DNA of 64,000 nucleotides from Triatoma infestans (GCA_011037195.1 JAAEAF010006545.1:18296-82295), one strand, 5' to 3'. Shown: positions 45,456 to 56,949, counted from the first letter of the stretch. The notes: generated from the letters alone by a model not told the origin. Translations and numbers: made by a program.

Positions 45456-45701
45456 GAAACAAATATTGTAACATTTATATAAAAATAAATAATTTGGCTG
45501 TAAAAAAGGTTCATTTCAAAATCACCCCAAATAAGGAAGAATATTAAAAAAAACAGCCGTACATAAACCAACCAGAAGGATAGTTAATGTCAATAATATC
45601 ATTCAACAGTTCCCTTATCTTGGCATTTTTCATTCTTCGCCTCATATCATTAAGTCTCTGCTCTTCTTCGCATTTCTATAATCTTCTCCAAATAAATTTA
45701 T

Positions 45702-48159
45702 GGTAATTATGCAGAAGCCGACCCCCAAGATGGCAGACCACTAAATTCACTAATTCCTTCTCACTCCCACTCTTCTATCACTCATGTGCTGGGTTAAATA
45801 GTTCGATTATGTATATATCGATTTCTTTTCTTCTTATTAATGTTATTTTTATATGTAATTTTCTTCAATAATTCATTTCTTACCCTTGATTTAAGCTTTA
45901 ACATTTTTTTAATAAACTATTTGCATGTTTTCCAATTATTTCATTATTATTTTCTCTTTAAACCCTATATCCAACTTGGAACATTCCAATCTAACAAAGT
46001 TTTTATATGTTTTCAATTTATATTTTATTAAAACACTACACCCTCTTTGGAACATTCCAAAAAAAAATAATATGAACCGTTAACGGTCGCTTTTTTTTAT
46101 CAGTGATAATTCCAACAGTTAGAAAGTAGTGCAATTTTACATTTTCAAAATTTTGGGTTACACTTTCAATTATTTTAACTTAATTTTACGTTTTTCACTT
46201 TTCACTTTTTTATAATTTCAGCTTTTTTATACTTTTGCTTTTACATTTTTCAATATTTTTATTTAATTTTACGTTTTTCACTTTACACTTTTTTATAATT
46301 TCAGTTTTTTTATGCTTTTGATTTTACATTTTTAAATATTTTGATTTAATTTTATATATTTGTACTTTTATATATTTTTAATTTTCTATAATTGGTTTTT
46401 TCAATAAGGAGTGGAAACAATGTGTGATAACTGTGAATACAAACTGCTTCAAGCTGCTCGTTTGTCCTGTGAGGAATCGCAAGTTATCGCGTTTTTGCAG
46501 AGGCACGGTTGTTTTATTGGTTGAAAAAAATTGCCCTTCTGGCCACGTTTGCAAATATTTTCCCAACCTGTATAAGTTCCGGTGCCGCAAAACTAATGAT
46601 AACGGAGTGAAGTGCGATTTCAGTTATTCACTAAGAAAAAACACCTTTTTTAACAAATCCCACCTACCTATATCTAAAATATTTGAATTTGTATCTTTTT
46701 GGTTATTGTTGTTGAATCATCCGCGACAAAATATAATTGAAGACGAATTAGAAATGTCCGCGCACACTGTTGTAGATTGGAGCAACTTCTGCCGAGAAGT
46801 TTGCACTTTTATTATGTTCAATCGAAATTATCATTTAGGTGGGCCCGGTATTACGGTTGAAATCGATGAGGCCAAATTCAGCAAACGGAAATACAATAGG
46901 GGTCGCGTAATTAGAGGGCAATGGGTATTCGGTTGTTTCGAGAGGGGAACCAAGATGTGCTTCTTCGAACCCGTTGCAAATAGAACGGCCACGACGTTAA
47001 TGGCAATCATTCGTAATAGAATTTTACCGGGTACAACCGTCATTTCTGATTGCTGGAGGGGATACGATCCGCTACTTAGTGACCCTGATTATGAATATTT
47101 ACGGGTAAATCACTCCGTTAATTTTGTCGATCCTCAGTCTGGGGCGCATACGCAGAATGTAGAGCGTATGTGGCGCGATGTACGAGGTGGGATACCACGT
47201 TGTGGTAGACGAGAAGAGCATTTCGTAGGGTAACTCGGGGAACATTATTGGAAAAGGCAACACCTGGTCCGCAGAACTCGTCTCCACCACTTCTTTAAAG
47301 ATGTTGCCACAGTTTATCCCCCTTAATGATTCCCGCAGAAAACGAACACTTGTATTCGGGTTGTATTATCATTATTTGCATGTTGTTTTTGAAAAAAATA
47401 CAATTAATTTTATGGTATATAAAAATAAAATAAAAAAGAAATGTTTTGTTTTTTAATGTAATGATTTAATTCAATTTATTCTGCATCTTATTTTTGTAAA
47501 TGTTTCTTATAATGAAGCTATTGAAGTTAAATTACTAGCAATCATTGTTTTGGGTTGTAAATATTTCTTTTTTATTTTTTTTTGTACGCATGTTAGTTAT
47601 GAAAGAGATTAAATTTTTACTATTAGATATATTCGTGCTAATCAATTTGTTTCAGCTGAAGGTGTTATAATAGGACTAGGAAAAATGAGTTAATAAATGT
47701 AAAACCGGAAATAGAATTTAATTTCTAATTTGTTAAAGAATAATTTTTCATTGGTGCCTAATTGTAATTAATAAATAGATTCTCATTTCTCCTAGTGAAA
47801 GTAGGAAAACTGAGTTAATACATTCAAAATCCAGAATACATTTAAATTTTAATCCGTAATTTGTATCTATTGAATATTTATAATTATTGACTAGCAGCTC
47901 ATTTATCCTAGTGATCGCTCACCTAATAAAAAAGCGACACGCGCCGAGCAACATACCTCAAAGGTGGTGTGGAAACTGTTGCCAAAAAGATTGTTAAATT
48001 ATTTTACTACTTGCAGTAGGTGTAACAAGGCGATAAATAATCGTAAATGAAATTATCGATGTTTTGGAGTTTGTAGTGACTGTGATAGAAGACTGGTAGT
48101 GAGAAGGTTAGTGAATTTAGTGATCTGCCATCTTGGGGGTCGGCTTCTGCATAATTACC
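45702..48159 (+). mobile_element. Merlin-superfamily DNA transposon, copy 1 (nearly intact)
   Basis: Long terminal inverted repeats: GGTAATTATGCAGAAGCCGA (45702 on) and its complement ending at 48159. Pairing continues through CCCCCAAGATGG and past TAAATTCACTAA, about 50 bp. The target duplication AAATTTAT is perfect at 45694-45701 and 48160-48167, the 8 bp expected for Merlin. The element is 2,458 bp, with one transposase gene in its left half and AT-rich non-coding DNA to the right. Removing it restores continuous LINE sequence. Confidence 0.92.
46420..47326 (+). pseudogene. Merlin transposase, nearly intact
   Basis: IS1016/ISXO2-type DDE transposase. The ATG at 46420 starts MCDNCEYKLLQAARLS; a one-base shift near 46505 leads into KNCPSGHVCKYFPNLYKFRC, a zinc-binding head. 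A helix-turn-helix-like stretch (IIEDELEMSAHTVVDWSNFC) precedes the core. Catalytic blocks: ITVEIDEAKFSKRKYNRGRV (D), GTTVISDCWRGYDPL (D), HTQNVERMWRDVRGG (E). A TAA at 47231-47233 interrupts REEHFVG before LGEHYWKRQHL and the C-terminus HHFFKDVATVYPP, which ends at 47326. Only about two lesions are visible, so it was recently active on this evolutionary scale. Confidence 0.88.
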
Positions 48160-48462
48160 AAATTTATAGTTGTTTCTATTTATTTGAAGTAAACATTTTT
48201 GGCAGTTTTATGTATTATATTATATTCTTGTACGTATCAAGTTTTTATTTTCTTATATAGTATTTTGAACATTTTATATATATATTTTATAACTGTATTG
48301 CTGTAGTTATAAGTTGGGCAATAATTGTGTGATTTATATTTTATACCTAAATTTGTAATTGTTTAGTTATTGGGCTCTGCCCGTATATATAAATAAATCA
48401 AATAAAAATATTTCCTTCATTTATTCCATTAAATACAAATACCTACATTTACTTCGGGCCGG

Positions 48463-48640
48463 TTGATGGTGTAGTGGTTATGAGCATGAACTTGCAACTC
48501 GTCGGTCACTAGTTCGAATCCCGCCGAATACCTATCTATATTTTATATTCGTTTAAAAAATGTTAACGGTAAAGTAGGGAGGAGCTTTCCGCCACTGTCC
48601 ACGATATCTAATTTGGTAGTTGGACCAGTTAAGCCCGACT
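48463..48640 (+). mobile_element. tRNA-derived SINE, type S2
   Basis: A tRNA-like head GGGCCGGTTGATGGTGTAGT has an A box, an anticodon-like loop CTTGCAA and the B box AGTTCGAATCC (48511-48521). The acceptor ends do not pair as in a true tRNA. A body of about 100 bp (AGTAGGGAGGAGCTTTCCGC, GACCAGTTAAGCCCGACTGA) follows. No poly-A tail is clear. Confidence 0.6.
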
Positions 48641-48904
48641 GAAAAAATACGGCATTACTTTACTCATTTACATTATACTTATTATCACTGAATTATAAAC
48701 TTTTATTTAGTACTTTCTTTCAATTAGCAGTTGGCTTAGAATGAAATAAAGTCCACCACTTCTGACTAATTTTGATATGCTCATTAGTGACCTTTTGTGC
48801 AGCTGACAAAATTAATTTAGACCCTCTTAGTCTTTTAAGCACATTTAGCCAGATTAAGGGAGCACTGGTGGTCAATCAAAACTATTAGAACAAATAATTA
48901 TTAG

Positions 48905-49647
48905 TGTAATGTGATAACAAGAAGGAGTGATAACAGAAATATATAATTTTTAATTATAAAAATTATACTAGTGGTGCCAGCCAGACGCTATTATTCAATA
49001 CAATAGCTGCGGTCAGTGCACGGTCAAAGGACCGCCCGCCAAAGACACACCGCTTTCACAAGGGTCAACAAATCACTCAAAAGACCGACCACCTGGCTAC
49101 AGTCCTTTGATAACCGCCAACACTTATTCAAGACCTAGGGTCAACACACGGCAATAAACAAAACACTCAAAATACCGAACATCTGGCTACAGTCCTTTGA
49201 TAACCGCCAACACCTGTTCAAGACCTAGGGTCAACACACGGCAAGAGATGTTTGAGTGTGACCCGTAATTACAAGACTTGTCAATGTGTGGTGATGGCAA
49301 TATAAGGTCTTTCTACAGGAAGTGGGAGGATTATTCTTCAGTATTTCATCAGCGTAACATCAAGATTCTACCAGTGACATAATTCATACATCGGAGCGCG
49401 TCCCTATCTAAGTATTTAAACAAATATTATTTATCAATCATTATGGTTGGTGCATTCTAGTTACAATTTAAATCATTTTAAATTAATTGTAGTTTATCTT
49501 TTCAAACGTTTAAATTATTGTTAAAATATACATGTATCTATTTTCGTAAATTCGTAATTCATATTCCGAATAACAACTCTCTAAAATCTCTAACTCCTAA
49601 CTATTCATCGCATCATAAACCTCACCAAGACATCTGAACCCATTACA
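48905..49647 (+). mobile_element. Long terminal repeat of an LTR retrotransposon
   Basis: Bounded by the 7 bp inverted ends TGTAATG and CATTACA, with TG..CA as is standard for LTRs. The next bases, TGGTGGCAGCGGTGGGATC from 49650, look like a tRNA primer-binding site. A TATAAGG box near 49290 may be the promoter. The LTR is 743 bp and carries tandem repeats. Only ~740 bp of non-coding sequence follows before a fragment of the same LTR at 50385, so gag and pol are absent. The orientation is read from the primer site. Confidence 0.68.
49061..49250. repeat. Tandem repeat inside the LTR
   Basis: AGGGTCAACA starts units at 49061, 49137 and 49227. Each unit includes CTCAAAAGACCGA-like sequence, TGGCTACAGTCCTTTGATAA and CCGCCAACAC. 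The period is about 76-90 bp. The second and third starts are nearly identical. Confidence 0.75.
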
Positions 49648-49649
49648 AC

Positions 49650-50384
49650 TGGTGGCAGCGGTGGGATCAGAACATCCCCATGACATTAGTCTTCTACAAC
49701 ACCATTCAATGGACTGATTTCCGCAATAGATAAAATTAAGCAATTTGGTCTTGTATTTAAATTACCAGGTTCAATTAGTTCAAAGACTAAACAACTTTTA
49801 ATATAACTCCATTTTTTAAGAACCTCACTAATTGTTCTTTATTTAATGAATAAAGCGATAAAACTTTATTGTTTAATTTAGCGTGTTTTATTCATATAAA
49901 ATTAATTAATAGAAGATACTCCGCAGAATTTCTTCATGAATTAATAAAATAATTTCAAGGTCCACTATATATATATTTAAAACAATACAGCAAACAGTAT
50001 ACGAAGTATAAAAAAAGAAAAGAAAACAGATTCATTAAGATTTCCATTTAGCATTATTTAATTGAAGCGCATTTTATTTTAAAATTATTAAAATTTGGAT
50101 TAAAAAAAAATGTTTTATTTATAAAATGACAAAATCTAGTTAATATATTTATTTTTAAATGCTGGTGAACGATAATTATTTATCCTGGTAATGAAACTCC
50201 ATCGCATCCTTTTTAGTGGAATTTAAAAATTTCTTTTCAAAAGATCTGTTTTTTTTTTTAGTTAATAACAGTGAGTATTTGCTGAGATTGTGTACTGTAC
50301 GCAATATCCACATCATGCTGAAGTTTTCTTGCTGATTCTGTCCGCTACGGATTGTCAACAATCATGACAATCTACTTTATCAAG
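49650..50384 (+). other. LTR-element leader remnant, non-coding
   Basis: Sequence between the primer-site candidate and the second LTR fragment. No gag or pol motif is visible, and it becomes AT-rich after 49800. Confidence 0.4.
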
Positions 50385-50497
50385 ATCTAGGGTCAACACA
50401 CGACAATAAACAAAACACTCAAAAGACCGAACATCTGGCTACAGTCCTTTGATAACCGCCAACACCTGTTCAAGACCTAGGGTCAACACACGGTTAA
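50385..50497 (+). repeat. Fragment of the same LTR
   Basis: AGGGTCAACACACGACAATA through CCTAGGGTCAACACACGG repeats 49137-49245 almost exactly. It suggests a broken 3' LTR or a copied repeat unit. Confidence 0.65.
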
Positions 50498-50808
50498 ATT
50501 GATTCCACATATAAAGTTGATTCTAAGAGATTGTGTTGATAGATAAAGATCCAAAACCAAACCCAATTTTTTTTTCCATTTAAAAAAGCATGCTAATGAC
50601 AGATATAATTATCTCAGGCATACTCCAGCATTACGAACCCAACTATATATATCCAACAATTTAAGGATTATCAGTAATTAATAATAAAAGACTAAAATCT
50701 GACGATCTTTTCAATATTTATGTCTGAAAATTTTATAAAATTTTTGCCTTTTTTTTTTTTTTAATTGGTGAAAGAGGAATTACTGCGACAGTTTTCACAT
50801 TTTCCAAA

Positions 50809-51487
50809 TTGAATTTTGGGGTTGAAATTCATGAGCTGAATTCGATTGAGTATAAACAAGTATGTAGAGAGTGTGATGTGTGTGCAAATTTGATATTCCA
50901 TTTTGGTATCAAGAAAAGACCAAACTTTTACGAAGAATTAAGTCTAAATTTGTTCAACTCCAACCATCTGCCAGATATATACAATAGAATACATATCTAT
51001 TGTGATGGATGCCTGAAATATATTTTCAAATATATTTTATTTCAAGAAAATGTAACATTCGCTGGCAAAAGGAACTATTCAGCTAGAAGACCACTATTGT
51101 TTTTTAGAGTTCATGAACTTGTTAGCATTGTCTCCCCCCTTCTTCTCACAGGGGAAGATTTGAACGAAAGCATTCTTTCAGAACAATCTGTATTAGACAT
51201 TCAAGCAGAACACTTATTTTTCGCTCTCAGGCGCATCAGTGCCTGTTCCACAATATATTAATAAGTTTATACATTCTTTGCAAATAACTTGTAATTATTA
51301 TTTTAATAGAATATATTTATTGTTAGCAGTGGTGACTACTTTCTTATTTCTGATACTTCTCTCTCCTAAACATATATACTCACAAGCCCTTTACAAAACC
51401 GCTCAAGCCACTACAAGCTACCACTACACTACAACATATCACACCAAATACATTTCAGTATACTGGCGATACTGCTATACTTTCTAG
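50809..51487 (+). repeat. Repeat family X, copy 3, with a 150-codon frame
   Basis: The frame 50809-51261 begins MNFGVEIHELNSIEYKQ, then VCRECDVCANLIFHFGIKKR, HIYCDGCLKYIFKYILF, and PLLLTGEDLNESILSEQ to RRISACSTIY. Paired cysteines (CRECDVC and YCDGC) could bind zinc. CDGC recurs in the other two copies (WCDGCKKL at 32455; CDGCKK at 25632), which suggests a once-coding mobile element. I do not recognise the family. The non-coding 3' part ends with CACTACAACATATCACACC. Confidence 0.48.
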
Positions 51488-51539
51488 TTATACAGATCCT
51501 ATTGTTTCTCCCTGAACATTACATCTCAACTACTAGTAT

Positions 51540-51880
51540 GGTGGTGCCAAAAAAATAAAAATGCATGAAACTAAATGCAGAAAAATTGACACACATTACA
51601 TTCCCCCGTCAGTTTTCTTTCACAATCTTCCCCTCCCTACTACAGCTAATCATGTCTGATACCTAGGAATGTACGTAAACAGACAAAAGACTCACTTCAA
51701 ACTCTCACACTCTACGAACAAACACATAACTCACTAACAAAAGACTAATTTAAAACGCCATACTGAAGCCAATTTGGACTTGTTTACTGGAATTATGGAG
51801 TGCTGCTAAACCTTCCAATGTCCTACGCATACAAACCGTATAATTCAAATAACTTGCTGAGAAAGATTACAAACATTCTT
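51540..51880 (+). pseudogene. Jockey RT C-terminal fragment
   Basis: MKLNAEKLTHITFPRQFSFT, then after stops NAILKPIWTCLLELWSAAKP and SNVLRIQTV. The phrase ILKPIWT...ELW.AAKPSN..RIQ is the Jockey C-terminal block. At least four stops or shifts. Confidence 0.62.
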
Positions 51881-51889
51881 TTATGTAAT

Positions 51890-52970
51890 ATATGAAATCA
51901 TGCACAAGCACCTAAAAATTTCCTAGGGTACTCAGGGAGAAATATGGAAAAACTTCACTATAAATTGAAACGTACATACGGTTGTAATAAATATCTCTAT
52001 AAAAAGGAAAGAACATAAATGATGAGTTGTAAATATTCCGTTTTTTGACGAATATACAACTACTCAAATCGAGAAATGCACTAACAGAATTTCGTGCGAA
52101 TTTTCCAAACCTGCTTAGCAATTCCCCAGAAATGATACGGTTAGTAACTTCATCTGTTGGGCGGCGACTGCGCTTGTGCCGGTTAAGTCGAGGAGGTCAT
52201 TTCTAATAAATAGGAAATATTTTTTTTATAGATTTTTTGTAAATAAACTGGAATATTGTTTTACTTTAATGATGTTTTACCAGATTTTTAATTCCCTAAT
52301 GGCTCTAAAATAGATTTTAAGTGTTGTCAGCATTTGAACTCTCTTATTTATTAGAAATTAATAAGAAAATCCGCTCGTAATTTTAGTTTATGAAACAGAG
52401 AAATAAGGAAAAAAAAGACGAAAATTGAATCTTTATGGTTGAATATCTCGGCAATGGTTTGAAATATTGAAGTGAAATTAACGGCATTATTCTTAGTATA
52501 CTAAAACGGCTTAGTATAAATTTTTTTTATTTTTTGATAAAAACTTGATTTATACTAACCATGATCTAAGTTGATATCCCTTTCGATTAATTTACTGAAT
52601 CATCCAATAAAAAATGTTCTTAATGATGCGTACCTAATTAACATTAAAAGCAATTCTCATACATATACTGATTTGCCTAAAGGTATATATTACAGGCCTT
52701 GTAAATGTAGTAGTTACTTTTTCAATATAAAACAGTACTGAAGCAAAAGTCATTGCATCATCGTTAATTAACAACATCACAGTGGGATCTATTCTTTAAT
52801 AATTAATTTGTGAGAACTATTTAATATAAAGAATATTAATATTAATTGATAAGTCCGATTTGTATAGATTCAAATAACAATAATCTACAACCCCTAATTA
52901 TTAGACCACCTGAGAGGATTGGTAATCAGTTCTACAACTTAAACAAAATTCTACTTCTACCATATAGATA
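51890..52970. other. Non-coding stretch
   Basis: No domain. A short GC-richer string lies at 52155-52200. Otherwise AT-rich. Confidence 0.45.
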
Positions 52971-52974
52971 TTTT

Positions 52975-53641
52975 TACTTTCTCTTATTCCTAGTGAGAGG
53001 AAGTATTGTAATCGTGTCAAATTTTTGATATCGAGTTTTCTCCGGAAATATCCGTTTTGAGGTCCCCTAAGAAAAAAAAGTAGTTTTTAGAATATGGTCT
53101 GTTGTATGTGAACTGCAGCATAGCTCAATAACGAAAAACCGTAGCGAGTTCAAACTTAACATTCCGTTTAGATATCACCATCGGATCCAACAGTAGGTTA
53201 TCTATCAAAATTCCTCAACCGGAAATACCACTTTACAAAATTTCTTTTTTTACTTTTTTGCGATTTTCTCAAAAATGATCTCAAGAATGATCTTCTTTGA
53301 CTTTGTATACCAACTACACAACTACAAAGAGCTTACAACTTTTATTTCAAACATTTCTTCGGGAAAATTCACGTAAGGGCACTTTTGGGGGAGAGGTGGG
53401 TTACGATTACCTCTAAAGTGCTATCGTAGGTGATTATAAAAATTAACTACCCAAACAAATTTGAAGAAAATTAGTAACCCGGAAATGCATTATTACTGAA
53501 CAGGTTTTTTCAAATTTTTGCGATTTTCTCCACAAAAATACCAACGAATTTCATTAAATTTGGTATACTAACTATAAAACTTGTCAATCACAAATTTGAA
53601 AAATGGAATAAGAGAAAGTTGTATGAGTGTATCACACCAGA
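52975..53641 (-). repeat. Family H repeat, one-subunit copy (minus)
   Basis: Starts with the hairpin TACTTTCTCTTATTCCTAGT and ends GTATGAGTGTATCACACCAGA. It has CCGGAAATACCACTTTACAA and a GGGGGAGAGGTGGG block near 53387. It is followed only 88 bp later by another copy in the same orientation. Confidence 0.68.
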
Positions 53642-53729
53642 TTTTTTTTTATTTAAAAAAAAAATCATAGTTACAAAAAAATGTTCCCCCAAAAAATTAC
53701 TCGGATTAGAATTTAAATTACGCAATTTT

Positions 53730-54180
53730 TACTTTCTCTTACTAATAATAGTAAGAGTACGTACTGCGATCGTGCCAGATTTTCGAAATTGAGTTTTCAC
53801 CAAAAATACATGTTTTGAGGTCTCCTGAGTCCATAAAAGTGGATTTGAGAAAATGTCTGTATATGTGTGAAAAGAATATTTCAAAAATGAAAAGCTACAG
53901 GAAGTTCCAACTTTATATTCCATTTAGGTTCTACCACCGCATCAGAAGATTTCGGGCAAAATCCATCAACCGGGAAGTGCGACTTTACTGAATGGTTTTT
54001 AATTTTTTTGCGATTTTCTCAAAAACGGCTCCAACGATTTTCTTTAAATCAGGAAAATGAACTACATGTACAAAAGAGCTACAACTTTTATTTCAAACAT
54101 TTCTCCGGAAAAATTCATTTAAGGGCTCTTTCGGGAAAGGGTGGGGTTATGGTTTTCCTCTGAAGTGCTATTTCAGTGTA
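53730..54180 (-). repeat. Family H repeat, truncated copy (minus)
   Basis: Starts TACTTTCTCTTACTAATAAT with the closing hairpin kept, includes CCGGGAAGTGCGACTTTACT and GGGAAAGGGTGGGG, and breaks off after AAGTGCTATTTCAG, where a LINE scrap begins. Confidence 0.65.
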
Positions 54181-54204
54181 CATATTCATGGTGTACATTC
54201 ATTT

Positions 54205-54430
54205 CAGGTTGCTTGGGGGACAGCCCAAGTTTTACCCGCCATCCTCCTGCACATCATAAGAACATGAGTGGCTTTATTGACAATTGTTTTGATATCACTA
54301 TTCCATAGGAGCTTACAGTCAAAAATTATCACTAGAAAGTTAATCTCTTTCTTCCACTCAGTTTCAACTCCGGCCACTGGATATTTTTCAGATATATAGA
54401 AGAATCCTTCTTTAGTAAAGGATAGTATCG
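54205..54430 (-). pseudogene. LINE RT C-terminal fragment
   Basis: Minus strand: EWKKEINFLVIIFDCKLLWN, then SDIKTIVNKATHVLMMCRRM and AGKTWAVPQAT. It matches the F/YLGV..D..L.WN.HI......A......CRR..GK.W.L.P block also seen at 59184-59300 in the larger LINE. Confidence 0.6.
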
Positions 54431-54439
54431 TTCAGCCCA

Positions 54440-55465
54440 CAGACAGACACCTCTTCCTAATAAGATAAAAACTTTGAAATCATAAAACTTTATAAACACC
54501 ATATAAAACTTTGAAATTTGTCTAGTTCCTTTAATAACTGAACAAGTTCTATAATCAATACTGTCCGTCTACATATCAAATATTCATCAATAAAGAAAAT
54601 TCTCTTAAGCCATTTTTCACATTAAAAGATATTGATACAAATTATAAAAAATAAAAAATTAATAAAAAATCTGGTATGTACCATTCACTGGAATTTCTCT
54701 CACTGTAATTCTGAATAGTGATTTTAATGCTTCAATTTGTCTAAACGTTGACGCGTAGGGCTAAAAACATACTCGTCCTACTTCAGAAATTTCGGCTTCT
54801 ACGGAAATATCAGCCCCAAATAAATAAAACTTACAATGAAACTGCAAATAATTTTACCAAGACATTTAGGATCTCTCTGGTGTAGTCGACATATGCATCT
54901 CCTTGATTTTGGCGTTCCCAGCGACTATCGTTTCTACTTGCATGCTGTAACACATTCTAGTCGACTATAACCAGAATACAAACATAGAATTCATTCAAGT
55001 CGAAATAGATCATCTAGAGATAGCCGTAGATATTTCCTTTGTAGTATCTACGCCATACTAAACTACAAAATTACTTAGAGGCGACTATTAACATTTATAT
55101 ACCTCTGAAAATATATAGATCAAGGAACCGGACATTATACTGTGATGTACTATATGTGTAAATCTAACGTCATAACTCCAACGGAAAAAAAATTAAAATA
55201 GGTTAGCTTGGAAAAAGTTTCAAATAAAAATGATGATCTATGGGTGTGTGTGATATTTATAACATGACTATTAAAGAAATTTGTGAAGTAGTTTCCGTAA
55301 AAGTATCATAAAAAAAAAATTTGGTGATAAAACTCAAAAGAGTTTCTCTTACTCATTTTAATACAATTTATATAAATTGGCCAATATTCTTTAAACTCAA
55401 CTTCTACGTATTTGACCCAACAAAAATATAAAGGTGGGGAAGGATACGTATCAATTTATAAAGGA
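54440..55465. other. Non-coding stretch
   Basis: No feature recognised over about 1 kb. Confidence 0.45.
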
Positions 55466-55467
55466 TT

Positions 55468-55525
55468 ACCTAAGTGGTACGCGTTGGACTCCCCACACGC
55501 TGGTCGAGGTTTCGAATCTTGCAAT
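55468..55525 (+). repeat. tRNA-like SINE head (fragment)
   Basis: ATTACCTAAGTGGTACGCGT, then the B box GGTTTCGAATC (55510-55520), at tRNA-like spacing. It is placed directly before another SINE. Confidence 0.42.
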
Positions 55526-55545
55526 GTTCCTTTAAATTTTATCCT

Positions 55546-55795
55546 CACGCGTTGGTCAACTTGCTAGCGCACTCGCCTTTCGTGCGAGAATTCAGGTTCG
55601 ATTCCTGTGAAGGTCGACGTTAACCCAGCATCATGAAAAAAGTTTGCAGCTACAATTGGTAGCGCCCTATGTAGTGAAGGATGGAATTAAACGGCGAAGT
55701 AACTGCGGCGTGCTTACCACACGCCCCCCCCATACAAATCGCCGTCTGGCAAGCCTTGGCCCTTCATGGGCTGTTACGCCATAGTTTTATTTTTT
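55546..55795 (+). mobile_element. tRNA-derived SINE, type S3 (plus)
   Basis: Head GTTGGTCAACTTGCTAGCGC, B box GGTTCGATTCC at 55595-55605. The body includes AACCCAGCATCATGA, AAATCGCCGTCTGGCAAGCC and TTGGCCCTTCATGGGCTGTT, with end TACGCCATAGTTTTATTTTT. It matches the minus-strand copy at 36418-36656. Confidence 0.8.
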
Positions 55796-55894
55796 ATACT
55801 AATCTTGGGAGGTAGAGAATTATTATAATTATATTATGACCCAGCAGAGCGCCCTACTTAATTTGAAATTTTCGCTACGAATTCGGCACAACTA

Positions 55895-56430
55895 TCCAGT
55901 ATAATTTTTTTTTTTATAAATGTTACAAATAAAAGTGATACGCTTTTGTCTGTGAAGTTAGCATACCAAGTTTAAAGGAAATCGTTATAGTCGTTGTAGA
56001 GAAAATTCCAAAAAAAATGCTCAAAAACGTATTCTATAAATCGCAAGCACTTCCGGTTAAATGAATTTCTTTAAATTTAAAATTCCATCAATGCTTCTAA
56101 TGTGTTTTAATTTTATTTAATTGGTAAAACCATATATTATACTGATCTATTCAGTAAAGTAAATATGGTCAAAGGATTTTGACCAAAACTTTATTGTCGT
56201 GTTTCCTGTTTGGGATATAAATGAAACATTCAGCTTCCTGTTGTTTTCCGTTTTTGAGTTATGCTGAGGGATACACACAAGAAGAAAACAAAGAGGAAAG
56301 AAGAGAGGGGAAAGACCGGCTAATTTAAAAAAAATCACTTTTTCGGATTCAGAAGAAACCACCTCAAAATGTGTGTTTCCAGTGAAAACTCTAATCAAAA
56401 TTTGACGCGATCGCATTACTTACTTTTACA
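55895..56430 (+). repeat. Family H fragment (plus, diverged)
   Basis: Contains ACTTCCGGTTAAATGAATTT, TTGAGTTATGCTGAGG, and TCAGAAGAAACCACCTCAAA followed by CCAGTGAAAACTC, in family H order. The G/C-rich block is missing. Confidence 0.52.
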
Positions 56431-56439
56431 GCAGTGTGG

Positions 56440-56949
56440 TGAGGATAAGTTTACCAAAACCTCAAGAAACCCATCCACCGCCACTACCATTCTATGAGAA
56501 AAGGTTTAGTTCGCTTTTTCATATGAGAAACGTTTGCTTTTCAATGTGAGAAATATTTGCTTTTCAAATATGAGAAATGTTCGCTTTATAACAAAAAAGG
56601 TGCTCTCCAAAAAGCGTATACTACGTTAAAAAGTCAATAAGAGAGAACATGTGAAGTGTACAATATTTATAAAGTAGGTTTTTAGTTCAATAGTGGGTTT
56701 TCCGGCAAGCTGTAACACACCTACGTAAAGCCAATTTTGTTTAAAATAATTGATTCAAAAGCAATTACTTCCTCCTACTATACTGGCGGCATATATGTAT
56801 GTCAGTCGGTCTGAAGAGAGAGTATTTTCAAAACTGACCTTCCAAATTGTATCGTCATTAATCGAATATTTCAGAAAAGTATAAAATGACCAAGTTTAAT
56901 GCTAATGGTATTGTAAAGGTCGAAGATTTTCTATATGGTTGAAGTAGAT
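56440..56949. other. No feature recognised
   Basis: Three near-repeats of ATATGAGAAAnnTTnGCTTT lie at 56518-56588. Otherwise nothing. Confidence 0.45.

Larger units (their letters stand above)
45584..48420 (+). mobile_element. LINE fragment, copy 2, split by the Merlin element
   Basis: From GTCAATAATATCATTCAACA it repeats copy 1 (43033-43290) at about 90% identity by eye. The copy is interrupted by Merlin at 45702-48159 and resumes with TTTATAGTTGTTTCTATTTA. It then continues past the point where copy 1 was cut, to a 3' end with AATAAATCAAATAAAAAT near 48400. Only the last ~40 codons of ORF2 are included. Confidence 0.72.

Noticed and set aside
45260..45571. 103-codon minus-strand frame
   Set aside because: Low-complexity F/I/Y content, antisense to the hammerhead site at 45415-45455.
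48463..48540. Functional tRNA-Ala gene
   Set aside because: The B box is good, but the acceptor arm does not close and a SINE-like body follows.
49061..49250. CRISPR-like array
   Set aside because: Only about three imperfect units without unique spacers, inside an LTR of a eukaryotic retroelement.
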